From assembly GCA_019914945.1 (NCBI GenBank), contig CM034107.1, forward strand, positions 6,696,001-6,760,000: DNA of 64,000 bases. Reading direction: 5' to 3'. This DNA comes from Typha latifolia (taxonomy: Eukaryota > Streptophyta > Magnoliopsida > Poales > Typhaceae). Below, piece after piece: positions 34,992 through 46,314 of this stretch (position 1 is the first letter of the stretch; each line of letters starts with the position of its first letter). The notes beneath the pieces were generated by a model. The model saw only the letters and a program-made list of their open reading frames with translations, had not been told where the DNA came from and searched no databases. A program made the translations under genes and the position numbers.

Positions 34992-35560
34992 TTACATAGC
35001 CTTAATATCAGTCTTCTGAGATGCACAGATTTTATCTATTAATGTAGGTTTGACAGTAAATTGTGCTTGTAAACCAACTCCACCACCCTTGGTCACAATT
35101 GGAACTTCTAGCATTTGCAGATCCTTAAGTATCATAGTTTGTTGGGTAATTAAAAATGCTAGACTCTCTATTGACTTCCTACTTAAGGCATCTGCAACAA
35201 TATTTGCTTTACCTGGATGATAATTTATGGTACAATCATAATCTTTCACTAATTCTAACCATCTTCTTTGCCTCAAATTTAGTTCTTTCTGAGTAAACAA
35301 GTACTTAAGACTTTTATGATCGGTAAAAATTTCACATTTTCCCCTATAAAGATAGTGTCGCCAAATTTTTAGAGCAAACATTACAGCAGCCAACTCCAAA
35401 TCATGAGCAGGATAATTCTATTCATAATCTTTCAACTGCCTAGATGCATATGCCACTACATTACCATTCTGTATTAAACACAACCTAATCCTTTGTGTGA
35501 GGCATCACAATACATTTAAAATCCTATTCCACTACAAGGAATAATCAGAATTGGTGCACA
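34992..35560 (-). pseudogene. Gy3 RNase H remnant
   Basis: 34992-35399 encodes [20 protein letters not shown], the [20 protein letters not shown] block and [17 protein letters not shown], all classic Ty3/gypsy RNase H signatures. The N-terminal part of the domain (about 35400-35560) is broken by stops. It sits between RT on the right and integrase on the left. Confidence 0.9.
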
Positions 35561-36390
35561 AGTCAATCTTCTTTTAATTCTTGAAAACTATTTTCACACT
35601 CTTCATTCCACTCAAATCTTTGATTTTTCCGAATCAACCTAGTAAGAGGTATAGCTATCTTTGCATATCCTTCTACAAACCTTCTATAATACCAAGCCAT
35701 ACCAAGAAAACTACGCACTTCCATGATATTAGTTGGGATTGACTCCATTTTAATACAGCCTCTATTTTGAACTGATCCACACTGATCCCTCCCTATGATA
35801 CTACATGTCATAGAAAGACCACCTAATTTAGCTAGAACTCACACTTTAAAAATTTGGCAAACAATTTCTTCTCTCTCAAGATCTTGAGGATTAACATCAA
35901 GTGAAACTCATGACCTCGCTAGCTGAATATATTAGTATATTATCAATGAAAACTATTACAAACTGATTCAAATAAGGTTGAAAAACTCTATTCATCAAAT
36001 TCATGAAAACAGCTGGAGCATTGGTCAATCCAAATAGCATGACCAAAAACTCATAATGTCCATATCTAGTACGAAAAGCAGTTTTAGAAATATCCTCCTC
36101 ACAGACTTTTAATTGATGATAACCAGTCCTCAAGTTAATTTTTGAGAATACTCTAGCTCCCCTTAACTAGTCAAACAAATCATCAATGCGAGGTAGAGGA
36201 TATTTATTCTTTATAGTCACTTGGTTCAACTTTCTATAGTCTATACACAGCCTGAATGTCCCATCTTTCTTCTTAACAAAAAGAATAGGAGCTCCCCAAG
36301 GAGAGACACTAGGTCTTATAAAGCCTTTCTGTAGTAGTTCTTCCAATTGTACCTTAAGTTCTTTCAATTCTATTGGTGCCATTCTATAGG
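35561..36390 (-). pseudogene. Gy3 reverse transcriptase remnant
   Basis: 36167-36382: [20 protein letters not shown] and [20 protein letters not shown]. 35897-36133: [40 protein letters not shown] and the catalytic box [12 protein letters not shown], where the second Asp is Asn (FIDN for FIDD). 35563-35811: EVRSFLGMAWYYRRFVEGYA. A stop near 36166 and rearrangement around 35815-35895 break it. The lost Asp would abolish activity. Confidence 0.9.
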
Positions 36391-37036
36391 GGGCTTTAGA
36401 AATAGGTGAAGTATCAAGAGATAAATCAATTGAAAAGTTTACTTCCCTATCTGGGGGTAATCCAGGGAGATCATCTGGGAAAACATTAGGAAACTCTCTA
36501 ATAACTCGAACATCTTCTAATTTGATCTATTTATTAGTATTTCCAGACAGGCTAGCGAAGACACCTGTACATCCTTTCTTTAATAATATACAAGCTTCAA
36601 ATGCAGAAATTATCTTCATAGGGTTGCTGGATTTATTGCCCTCAATTCTATATTCTGCCCCATCAGCTAAATTCATCACAATTTCATTTCTATAGCAATC
36701 TATATTGGCATGGTATGCAGCTAACCAATCCATCCCCAAGATAACATCAAAATCTATTAGCTCTAGTGGCAAAAGATCTACTTTGAATTCCCTATCCCCA
36801 TAACTAATTGTGCAAGATTTATAAGAAGAATCAATAACAACTATCTCTCCTACTAGTGTGGCAATCAACAGAATATCCTCTAAAGGTTCCATTAGTATAT
36901 CAACATGGCAAGCAAAAGAACTTGAAATAAAGGAATGTGTGGCACCCGAATCAAATAAAACTCTTGCTATATGAGAAAATAAATTCAGAGTACCTATGGC
37001 CACATCATTGGATGCTAAAGCGTCGTGCTCTGTCAT
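36391..37036 (-). pseudogene. Gy3 aspartic protease remnant
   Basis: 36527-37036, minus strand, open for 169 codons: RVLFDSGATHSFISSSFACH with an intact DSG triad, then VILGMDWLAAYHANIDC, the flap and hydrophobic core typical of gypsy retropepsins. A stop at about 36527 separates it from RT. It is the best preserved open stretch of this element. Confidence 0.9.
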
Positions 37037-38270
37037 CGCAAAGATCCGGCCACCTCTAGACTTTCACCCAGGATGAGAGGAACTTGCCCCACCAACTCCT
37101 CTGCCTCGGCTAGCCGTAGTAGAAACCCCAATAGGTGCAGTTCTCAAAGATGCTGCAACAGCAGAAATTGGGGCGGCGGTGACGCACGAACAGTCACGAC
37201 GGATATGACCAGGCCATCCACACTCAAAGCACAAATGTGGATTAGGGCAATCTCGAAGATGATGACCAAACTTCCCACACCCAAAGCCGTGACGTCTCCA
37301 AGTAGTCTGATCTCTAGCAAATCCACCACCTCTACCAATGGAAGGTGGTCCAGTCACACTAACCTGAGACACTGCTTGGCTAAGTCCTCCAGATCCCCGT
37401 GAATCAGATCGGTTAGCAGATAAACCAGCGCTAGAACTTCCCCGATAAGGATGGTAGGAAAGGCGACACTGTGATTGTGAAGACGGTAGGCTTTGGCTTG
37501 TAGAAGGAGCCCTAGAACTCCCACCTCGCCCAAACTGTGTCCTAGATCGTCAAGCTTCCATAGTCCTCTTCTCCTAAATCACCCTCTCAAGTGCCATAGC
37601 CCTTTCCACTGTATCAGCATAAGGGATGAGGCCTGCTGCCTCCAAGCTCTGACGTATAGCATAATTCATCCCATGCTTGAAACGTCGAGCTCTAGCTACT
37701 TCATTTGAAACTTGATGGGGTACAAAATGGGCTAAAGCATTAAGTAAATGCAGAAATTCTTCTTCCCTCTTTTCTTTCCTCCAGGCTGGAAAATGTTTTA
37801 GATCAAAGGCATCAAGAAATAACTCCCAAGTGATGACGGCGTCCCCTATCCTTGATTTTATCAGTCTCTCTATGGCTTTCCACCATGGTTCCACCTCACC
37901 TCTGAGCATAAAAGCAGCAAAGGCTACCTTCTGTTGATCATTACATCCTAGAGTATCCAACATTTTCTCTATGTCCAATAACCATCCACTGGCCTCCAGC
38001 GGATCAATGCCTCCACTGTAAATTGGAGGTGGCTTCAAGGTAATGCTCACTGTAGGAGGTGGCTCAGAACTCCCTACTAATACGCTAGCTCATTTGCTTC
38101 GAAGAGGATTTCCTCAATAAGTCTTTCTTGACTGTCCAGGAGGCACGAAATAGGATCACACTCCTCTATGGATGGAGAAACTTCTGGGGTCTCAGTAGAA
38201 GCCTCAGTTGTGGAGGTCACCCTAGACTGTGAACCTTTGCAATAGGGTGACATCTTTCTATGGAAATAGT
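37037..38270 (-). pseudogene. Gy3 gag remnant
   Basis: 37574-38050: TLKPPPIYSGGIDPLEASGW and LDIEKMLDTLGCNDQQKVAF, then WELFLDAFDLKHFPAWR and ARARRFKHGMNYAIRQSL, a Retrotrans_gag capsid. It lacks the roughly 14-residue MTVAEYEAKF segment kept in the fragment at 3547-3825. 37064-37372: CFECGWPGHIRRDC, an intact CCHC knuckle, next to a degenerate first knuckle (GCGKFGHHLRDC preceded by HG). The pieces are out of frame. Confidence 0.88.
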
Positions 38271-38410
38271 CAAATTCATAAATTGATTAGTGATCAAGTA
38301 AAGCTCTAAAATTTATCTCTTGCATAATCCTAAGATCGCAATACTTACCTAAACTCAACGTGATAATGTAAAAAGCTTTAGATGATATGCCGGATACTTA
38401 ACAAACCTAG

Positions 38411-38422
38411 GCTCTGATACCA
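38411..38422 (-). promoter_or_regulatory. Gy3 primer binding site
   Basis: GCTCTGATACCA in plus (TGGTATCAGAGC in sense) lies 8 bp from TGTAACACCC, the edge of the long LTR. This assigns the long LTR to the Tekay/Del-like element. Confidence 0.92.
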
Positions 38423-38430
38423 CTCTAAAA

Positions 38431-38597
38431 TGTAACACCCAAATCCTAAACACGTGCATGGCACGATCCCACATAGCACATGCGTGGCACATGACCATTT
38501 GGTTAGTTACTAAAAATTAAATAAACATGTATCAACATCATAATTTTATCCAAAATATCTAAACTAAGAATAACTCAAATAAACATGTATCAACATT
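38431..38597 (-). mobile_element. Gy3 LTR terminal fragment (5' LTR)
   Basis: TGTAACACCCAAATCC onward matches the edge of the solo LTR at 49263. Only about 165 bp remain before the sequence becomes a plus-strand Gy1 LTR. A short AAATAAACATGTATCAACAT repeat lies at the breakpoint. Confidence 0.85.
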
Positions 38598-39371
38598 ACT
38601 TATTTATTTTCATTAAAATAAAATTCTTATAAGTCACATTCGAACGCAAAAAGGGTCGCGTTCAAACGCTCTTGCGAACGACTACATCAGGTTCGTAAGT
38701 ACAAAAATGCATATTGTGCGTTCCAACGCTGTTAGGTGAGTTCAAATGCCTACATCGCGTTCGCACATACAGATATGGAGCTTTTTGGTGCGTTCGAACG
38801 CGATCGGTCGCGTTCGAACGCAATCGACTTGGTGGCTAGCCTCTATAAATATGTGGATGGCAGCCAACTTTATTGTGAAATTGGATTATTGATTTCTTAC
38901 CTCCTATCTTCTCTCTAGACCCATTCCCTCCTCCCTCTTCACCATCCTTCCACCTCTACCATTGGCAAGGTTTCTCCTAACTTCTAATCTTCCTAGACTG
39001 TCGAGCCACCCTTCTTCTTTGGGATCTCAACCACTTCGTTCCCTTCGTCTATATCCCTTAATCACATCCACCATCCACCTTCATCTCCATACCCATCCAT
39101 AACCCTAACATCCACACCACCCATCACCACCACCATCACCCACGGTATTCCATATTTTCGTCCCTGCTACAGTTTGAATATGCGAAGGGAATAAATACAA
39201 AAGTTGTAGATCAGGAAGTTACGGATCTAACCCAATTAGTCCCGTAATTTGCTGACTAACGGAGAATATTTGACAAATATTTTTCCACAGTTGCATGGAC
39301 TAATTCCTGTAATACATTCATATCTTAAAAGAATCGTTGCGTAGCCTATCTTTTAGTACCGTAATCCATCA
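38598..39371 (+). mobile_element. Gy1 LTR (plus, 5'-truncated)
   Basis: Lacks the first 30-40 bp. Two perfect palindromes at about 38789-38822, then TATAAAT at 38844-38850. Ends CCATCA at 39371; TGGTATCAAAGC (39375-39386), a one-base-changed PBS, follows. Confidence 0.87.
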
Positions 39372-39386
39372 ATTTGGTATCAAAGC

Positions 39387-40380
39387 AGGCGAACCTCAGA
39401 CCTCCATTAATGGTTGAAATAAGAAGATGATATCAACAAGGAGACCTATGGAGAGCACACCGACAAGGGAGAACTCAATGCACGATGATCCTAACCGTAA
39501 GGCCGATTCCTTTTGAGCGACCATGGCAGAACCGAGTCAACCAACATCCATGGGTGCGAATATGGATGAACTTAGGGGCATGTTCCAAACATTGTTGCAT
39601 AGAGTTGATAACATACAAAAGGATTAGAATGAATTCAAGGAATATATTGTGAACCGATTGGGTTCGTCATCTCCTCGACGACGATCGCAGATTCAAAAAG
39701 GACCAATGGTGGGACCTCATTGAACCGATACCCCATAGGTCCAGGTGCGTCATATGAGTGCCAATGATTCTCTCTTATCTATGCCTTCACATCATCCTCC
39801 ACCTCCGTTACAAAACCCAAGAGAGACGTGCGGCACCGGTGCACTTCGTCGATGAGGAGGATTGGCACTTTGAGGATGAGGTTGATCCCTATGAAGATGG
39901 TGCTAGACGTGCTCGTGGACTTAGAGAAGATGATCAACATGCATAAAGGTTTAGACCTGAACCAAGGATCTTTTGCGAACCTAGCAATGCTATTCGGGGG
40001 AGAACTGCACCCTTAGGGCACATTGATGAGCACGTTTATTTCGGGGCTACGAGTGGAGATACAGGCGGATGTTCGTGCTCTATGTCCTACTATTCTTGAG
40101 GAGGCCTTTTAGAAGGCTGTGAGAATGGAACAAAAGCATAGGGCTTTAAAGATGGCAGCGAAAACCAATTGGGGCAACCGAAGTGGGCGGTTTGCACCAA
40201 GAACACCGGTTGGAAATTCTACGGTTTCAAAAATAGTGACTGCGAGTACTAGACCACGACCACCTTTGAGACCTTCTTTCGATGTTAGGAGGCACAAGAC
40301 CCCCTGTTCAAACTCTCACACCTACTCAGGTGGAGGAGCGAAGAGCGAATGGCCTTTGCTTTCGATGTGATAAGCATTTC
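39387..40380 (+). pseudogene. Gy1 gag remnant (plus)
   Basis: Plus-strand gag with many breaks: a leader with AGGAGACCTATGGAGAGCAC, then DEEDWHFEDEVDPYEDGARR in 39758-39946, capsid scraps near 40050-40130, and 40119-40297 with MEQKHRALKMAAKTNWGNRS. Next, ANGLCFRCDKHFTPGHRC at about 40350-40400 is a CCHC-like knuckle and leads into the protease. It matches minus-strand gag at 54063-55254. Not translatable as one protein. Confidence 0.8.
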
Positions 40381-41704
40381 ACCCCCGGTCATCGGTGTTC
40401 TAAACCGATCGGGAGTGTGATGCTTATAGATGGTCTTGAGGAGGATGATGAGGTTGTTGATGATGGAGAGTGTCCTGAGGAGGTCATTGTGGAGGGCGTG
40501 ATGGAAGATATCCAAGCTAAAATATCGATGCATGCATATTCGAGTACTTCCGTGCCGACATTACGAGTAGACGGACTCATTAGAAAGCATTGTGTGCACA
40601 TCCTCATTAATTCGGAGAGTACACACAACTTTCTAGACGAGAGGTTAGTGAGGAGATTGGGTTTGGATGCCGAACCGACAACGAGATTTGACGTTGCTAT
40701 TGGAGACAGCACGAAGCTTAAGGCGGAGAGCTTGTGTCGTTGGGTCAGTATATGGGACACGATATCATTGTGGACTTGTATCCATTGGTGCGGTGAGGAG
40801 CAGACATTGTCCTTCGTGCTCAGTGGTTACAGAGTTTGGGACCTGTCACATTTTATTTCCGGAGCATGTGGATGAAATTTAAACAAGGAAATAAAGATGT
40901 GCGGCTGAATGGTGTTTGGTCTTCGCCAGTTCCTGTGATGCAACCTATGATGGGGCTGCCTTGAGCGTATGATATGGCCTATCTTTTTCAGTCAGGACTA
41001 GAAGGAGATGAGCCTCAAACGAGTTTAGGTACTATCATTAAATTATCAAATTTATTAGATAACTTTTCTAGACTGTTTAAGGAGCCACAAGAGTTGCCAC
41101 CGAGGAGAGCGGCGGACCATCGCATAGAGATTGTACCAAGGCTACACCGACGAACGTGAGGCCATATCAGTATCCACATGTGCAAAAATAAGTTATCTCA
41201 AAGATGGTAGCCGAGATGTTGGAGCAAGGTCTCATTCAACTAAGTCATAGCTCATACTCATCCCTCGTGCTATTGGTGCGAAAAAAGGACGGGACATGAC
41301 ATTTTTGTGTCAACTATTAGACACTAAATACTATTACTATCAAAAACTATTATCCCATTTCGGTTATCGAGGAGTTGCTGAAAGAGCTTGCAGGGGTGAC
41401 TATATTTAGTAAGCTTGACTTGAGGTCCGGGTATCATCAAATTAGAGTTCACCCGGCGGATGTGCACAAAACTGCATTTTGGACTCTGGACGGACATTAC
41501 GAGTTTCGGGTGATGCCTTTTGGTCTCACTAATGCTCCAGCTACCTTTCAAGGCCTCATGAATGATATATTTCGGCCTCTCTTGTGAAGGTATGTCTTGG
41601 TATTTTTTGACGACATTTTAGTGTATAGCATAACTAAATTGGAGCATTGGCAGCATTTGGAGGATGTGCTGAATTTGTTGAAGCAAAACCAATTGAAGAT
41701 TAAG
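40381..41704 (+). pseudogene. Gy1 protease and RT, first copy (plus)
   Basis: 40282-40875: SVMLIDGLEEDDEVVDDGEC and HILINSESTHNFLDERLVRR, in which the DSG triad reads NSE. After a frameshift, 40974-41159 gives the protease-RT linker (LPPRRAADHRIEIVPR). 41375-41587: [20 protein letters not shown] and [20 protein letters not shown]. 41597 onward gives VFFDDILVYS. It ends abruptly at about 41704 inside the NQLKIK segment, joined to protease sequence. Confidence 0.85.
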
Positions 41705-43325
41705 GCATGGAGAAAGATATCCAAGGACACGACATCATTATGGACTTGTATCCATTGGCGCTGTGAGGAGCGGACATTGTCCTTGGTGCTTAGTGGTTAT
41801 AGAGTTTGGGACCCGTCACATTTGATTTCCGAAGCATGTGGATGAAATTTAAACAAGGAAACAAAGATTGTGGAGCAAAGTGTGATGCTTATAGATGGTC
41901 TTAAGGAGGATGATGAGGTTGTTGATGATGGAGAGTGTCCTGAGGAGATCGTTGTGGAGGGCGTGGTGAAAGATATCCAAGCTGAAATATCGATGCATGC
42001 ATATTCGAGTACTTCTGCGCCGAGGACATTACGAGTAGACGGACTCGTTAGAAAGCATTGTGTGCACATCCTTATCGATTCGGGGAGTACACACATTTTT
42101 CTAGATGAGAGTTTAGTGAGGAGATTGAGTTTGGATGCTGAACCGACCACGAGATTTGACATTGCTATTGGAGACGGCACGAAGCTTAAGGCGGGACAGC
42201 TTGTGTCATTGGGTCAGTATACGGGTGTACGGACACGATATCATTATGGACTTGTATCCGTTGGCGCTGCGAGGAGCAAACATTGTCCTTGGTGCTCAGT
42301 GGTTACAGAGTTTGGGACTCGTCACATTTGATTTTCGGAGCATGTGGATGAAATTTAAACAAGGAAACAAAGATGTGCGGTTGGATGGTGTTCAGTCTTC
42401 GCCGATTCCTACAATGCAGCCTATGATGGGGCTGCCTTGTGCGTACAATTTGGCCTATCTTCTTTAGTTAGGACCAGCAAGAGATGAGCCTCAAATGAGT
42501 TCAGGTACTACCATTGAATTATTTATTTTGTTAAATAACTTTTCTAGACTATTTGAGGAGCCACAGTTGTTGCCACTGAGGAGAGCAGTAGACCATCGCA
42601 TAGAGATTATACCCGGAGCTGCACCGGCAAACGTGAGGCCATATCGGTATCCACATGTGCGAAAAGAAGTTATCTCAAAGATGGTAGCCGAGATGTTAGA
42701 GCAAGGCCTCATACAACCAAGTCATAGCGCATACTAATCCCCCGTGCTATTGGTGCGAAAAAAGGACGGGACATGACATTTTTATGTCGACTATCGGGCA
42801 CTAAATGGTATTACCATCAAGGACCGGTATCCTATTTCAGTTATCAAGGAGTTGCTGGAAGAGCTTGCAGGGGCGACTATATTTAATAAGCTTGACTTGA
42901 GAGCCGGGTATTATCAAATTAGAGTTCACACGGCGGATGTGCACAAAACTACATTTCACACTCCGGACGGGCAATACGAGTTCCGGGTGATGCCTTTTGG
43001 TCTCACCAATGCTCCAACTACCTTTCAAGGCCTCATGAATGATATATTTTGGCATGTCTTGCGAAGGTATGTCTTGGTATTTTTTTGACAATATTTTGGT
43101 GTATAGTAGGATTGAATTGGAGCATTGGCGGCATTTGGAGAATTTATGCCAATTGAAAATCAAGAATTTGTTGAAGCAAAACCAATTGAAAATCAAGAAG
43201 TCCAAGTGCCTATGGGGAGTACCACAAGTGGAGTATTTATGCCACATCATTTCAGCGGATGGTGTAGCGGTAGATACTCAAAAGGTTGCATGTATGATCG
43301 CTTGGCCTATTCCTATTACTACCAC
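41705..43325 (+). pseudogene. Gy1 protease and RT, repeated segments (plus)
   Basis: 41705-41868 is a scrap of mid-protease. From 41869 the gag-end/protease/RT segment runs again: SVMLIDGLKEDDEVVDDGEC, HILIDSGSTHIFLDESLVRR (intact DSG), then 42495-42737 with VRPYRYPHVRKEVISKMVAE, and 42852-43088 with [20 protein letters not shown]. Near 43075 is a frame-shifted catalytic box (FFDN in one frame). An 18-bp direct repeat (43149-43166, 43182-43199) adds another lesion. The protease-RT segment is thus present nearly twice, with a third protease scrap. It ends at the tRNA-Asp piece. Confidence 0.85.
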
Positions 43326-43366
43326 TGTAGTTCAATTGGTCAGAGCACCGCCCTGTCAAGGCGGAA
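43326..43366 (+). other. trnD-GUC (fragment): Plastid-type tRNA-Asp(GUC) fragment
   Basis: TGTAGTTCAATTGGTCAGAG and the next 21 bases match, from memory, plastid trnD-GUC positions about 6-46. The D arm and the anticodon arm (CCGCC, loop CTGTCAA with anticodon GTC at 43355-43357, GGCGG) are complete. The acceptor stem, variable loop and T arm are absent, so it cannot be a functional tRNA. The nuclear plant tRNA-Asp is different. Origin is plastid or plastid-derived mitochondrial DNA. Confidence 0.85.
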
Positions 43367-43829
43367 TTAGCTAAATCCAGTCCTGAATCAAATCGGATCA
43401 CATCAAAGGGAGATTTATGATTGAGTTTAATTATCTTATTTAGTTATTTGGTTTAGTTAGAGTCTTAGTATGTTAGGATTTTATTTAATTAGCTAAATCC
43501 AGCCCTGCGCAGTTTCGAGAAAATATTCACAGAATATTCTACGCATTTTCAAATAATATCAAATTATTGGATTAAGTTGCTAACCTCTAGATTTACAACT
43601 TTAATATTATGACTTGTCCAGATTATAAATCAATCAGTGACAAAATTAAAGCTTAATCTGAGAGTTAATCTAAGAAGATAAGGAAGACTGGTTTAATTAG
43701 TTTGTTAGAGATTTAACTTAGTTGTTGATTTCTTAGGATTTATTTGAATTGTTTAATTTAGCTGATGAGTCCCTAGGGTGAGCCTCTATATATATATGTG
43801 GAGGAAACCCTAATTGGAATATGAAGAAG
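43367..43829 (+). other. Unassigned segment with a TATA box, probably U3 of another LTR
   Basis: No gene. It matches none of the four families. TTAGCTAAATCCAG occurs at 43367 and again near 43490. CCTCTATATATATATGTGG (about 43781-43800) is a strong TATA context like that of Gy1, followed by GGAAACCCTAATTGG. At about 43830 it turns into the Gy1 LTR downstream half. Confidence 0.5.
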
Positions 43830-44216
43830 AAAGGTTTCTCCTAACTTCTAATCTCCCTTGACTATCGAGCCACCCCTCTTCTTTGGGATCTCGACCACTT
43901 CGTTCCCTTCGTCTACTTCCCTTAATCACATCCACCATCCACTTTCATCTCCATACCCATCCATAATCCTAATATCCACTCCACCCGTCACCACCACCAT
44001 CACCCACGTTATTCCATGTTTTTGCCCCTACTACAGTTCGAATCTGCGAAGGGCATAAATACTAAAGTTATAGATCAGGAAGTTATAGATCTAACCCAAT
44101 TAGTTTCGTAATTTTCTAATTACCAAAATATATCTGACAAATATTTTCCTACGATTACGCGAACTGATTCCTATAATACATTCAGATTTTGAAGGAATCG
44201 TAGCGTAGCCTATCTT
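43830..44216 (+). mobile_element. Gy1 LTR downstream half, fused to a foreign U3
   Basis: AAGGTTTCTCCTAACTTCTA through GTAGCGTAGCCTATCTT matches the post-TATA part of Gy1 LTRs. With 43367-43829 it looks like a chimeric LTR. Confidence 0.8.
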
Positions 44217-44290
44217 TGGTATCAGAGCTTATCAAGTGGTATCAGAGCTTATCAAAGTGGTATCAGAGCCTATCAATTTGGTATCAGAAC
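44217..44290 (+). repeat. Four tandem primer-binding-site units
   Basis: TGGTATCAGAGC at 44217-44228, 44237-44248 and 44258-44269, and TGGTATCAGAAC at 44279-44290. Spacing is 20, 21 and 21 bp, each with CTTATCAA-like LTR-end sequence between. Normal elements have one PBS. Confidence 0.95.
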
Positions 44291-44455
44291 CTATTAGATT
44301 TTTAGGGCTGACTGGATATTATCAACATTTTATCGTCGAATATGGCAAGATCGCTGCTCCTCTCACTTCTTTATTGAAGGACTCTTTTATATGGATGGAT
44401 GAAGCTACTTCAGCCTTTGAAAAACTTAAAACAGCAATGACGACGGCATCCGCCA
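44291..44455 (+). pseudogene. Gy1 RT-RNase H connection fragment
   Basis: Encodes [20 protein letters not shown] and [19 protein letters not shown] in plus, the segment between RT and RNase H. It directly follows the PBS units, so gag, protease and RT have been deleted. It ends in a Gy1 LTR piece. Confidence 0.85.
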
Positions 44456-45215
44456 CTACCACCATCACCCATGTTATTCCGTATTTTCGTCCCTACTATA
44501 GTTCGAAAATGCGAAAGGCATAAATACAAAAGGTGTAGATCAGGAAGTTACTAATCTAACCAGTAGGATCTTTTCTTATTGCATTAGTTGTTAATTTTTA
44601 TTCAAAAAAATTCCTGTAAGTCGCGTTGGAACACAAGAGGGTCGCGTTCGAATGCCCCTGCGAACGCCTACATCAGGTTCGCAAATACAGAGAATGCATA
44701 TTATTCGTTCGAACGCGGTCGGGAGAGTTCGAACGCCTCTGTTCGAGCGCTTGCATCGCGTTCGCACATACAGATATGGAGCTTTTTGGTACGTTCGAAC
44801 ACAATCAATGGGAATCCTCTAGAATTAGGGTTTCATATTATTTTAGGACTTGTTGGCTAGCCTATATAAATATGTGGATGGCAGCCAACTTCATTTTGGA
44901 ATTGGATTATTGATTTCTTGCCTCCTATCTTCTCTCTAGACTCTCTCCCTCGTCCCTCTTTACCATCCTTCCACCTCTACTGTTGGCAAGGTTTCTCCTA
45001 ACTTATAATGTCCCTTGACTGTCGAGCCACCCCTCTTTGTTCCCTTCATCTATATCCCTTAATCACATCCACCATCCACCTTCTTCTCGATACCCATTCA
45101 TAACCCTAACATCCACTCCACCCGTCACCAACACCAACACCCACGTTATTCCATGTTTTTTTCCTTGCTACATTTGAATATGTTAAAGGGGTAAATACAA
45201 AAGTTGTAGATTAGC
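44456..45215 (+). mobile_element. Gy1 LTR pieces (plus)
   Basis: 44456-44562 is a U5 scrap. From 44568 (AGGATCTTTTCTTATTGC) a Gy1 LTR runs through palindromes (44620-44800, mostly decayed) and the TATA region (CCTATATAAATATGTGG near 44865) to about 45215, where it breaks into Gy3 LTR before its U5 edge. Confidence 0.82.
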
Positions 45216-46281
45216 CACAAAGGCCACAACATATCATCAAGAGCTTTTCACAACTACATATACACAATGGTGGTATATACATAATTATACAAGTACAAAG
45301 TCACCTGCTAGAATATAAAATAAGGATACAGACACACTTTGAAAAATGTCAACTGATACATTAGATAACATAACTCATCTAGCGTATAACACTAATCACA
45401 CTCTACTCTTCACCCACTGGCAAAATCTCTAAGGGAGTATCCTGCTCCAGTCGTTCACCTGAGTTTTTGGAAAGGAGAAAACAAAGAGAGTAATGAGATA
45501 AAGGCTCAGTAAATAGACCTTACCCTGAATCAATGAAGCCAAACAGAGAGTAAATCAAGTACTAGATAATATGAATCAAAAAGGATCATCATGCTATGAA
45601 TGAACATATAAGCAAGTCCTCGATAATTCCAAATTTATAGTAAATGTCATGTTATAACTTATTAAGAACACAAACTCTTGACAATGTAATAATCTCTATG
45701 TCAAACTATCATCGTATCACTCTCAAATATAACACACATGATGCATGCAAACCATATCATGATGTCAAATGCAATGGTATGTAAATTATGATAATTACTC
45801 AATAATCATATGAAATTCTCAGTATCACAATCATCACCGACATCTCAATATAACACTATCATACTATACCACGATACATAGTCAACACCCGGTACCCGGT
45901 CTCAACATCATGTCCGAAGACTTAGAGCATACTCTGCCACCCCCAAAGAGTATCTCAAATATAGCCATACCTCGCCACCCGCTAGGGTATCAACATCTAT
46001 CCAGATTGAGCACCCTCATAGCTAATAGAAACCTCATGAGGATAACTCACCACATATGCCTTGGCGAACGGCATGTATCCGAATGTCTGCTGCGCACACA
46101 GACTAACAATCTCAAACGTAAAGCCAATAGGATCGCAACTATGTCGAACAATCAATCATCTTTAAGCACACCCTAACCCTCGCGCCTACTCGGGTATCCT
46201 TATGCTATTTATCATCATCTCTCATCATCTCTATCTATCATCATCATACTCATATCCAAGATCAGCCTAATTATATGCAAA
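45216..46281 (-). mobile_element. Gy3 LTR fragment
   Basis: CCACAAAGGCCACAACATAT onward matches 49450-50720 of the solo LTR, with deletions. Hairpins at 45929-45953 (ATACTCT/AGAGTAT) and 45967-45990. No gene. Confidence 0.75.
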
Positions 46282-46314
46282 TGCAATAAGAAAAGATCAT
46301 AACTAAATGTATCA
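46282..46314 (-). mobile_element. Gy1 LTR edge (start of the 3' LTR)
   Basis: Minus sense TGATACATTTAGTTATG from 46314; only 33 bp remain. It joins integrase directly, so PPT and integrase tail are deleted. Confidence 0.7.

Noticed and set aside
43326..43366. Functional tRNA gene or SINE head
   Set aside because: Only D and anticodon arms are present; there is no acceptor or T arm, no B box and no SINE tail.
43326..43380. Primer binding site for a tRNA-Asp half on the minus strand
   Set aside because: A 41-bp match is far longer than any PBS and no LTR edge (TG...CA) adjoins it.
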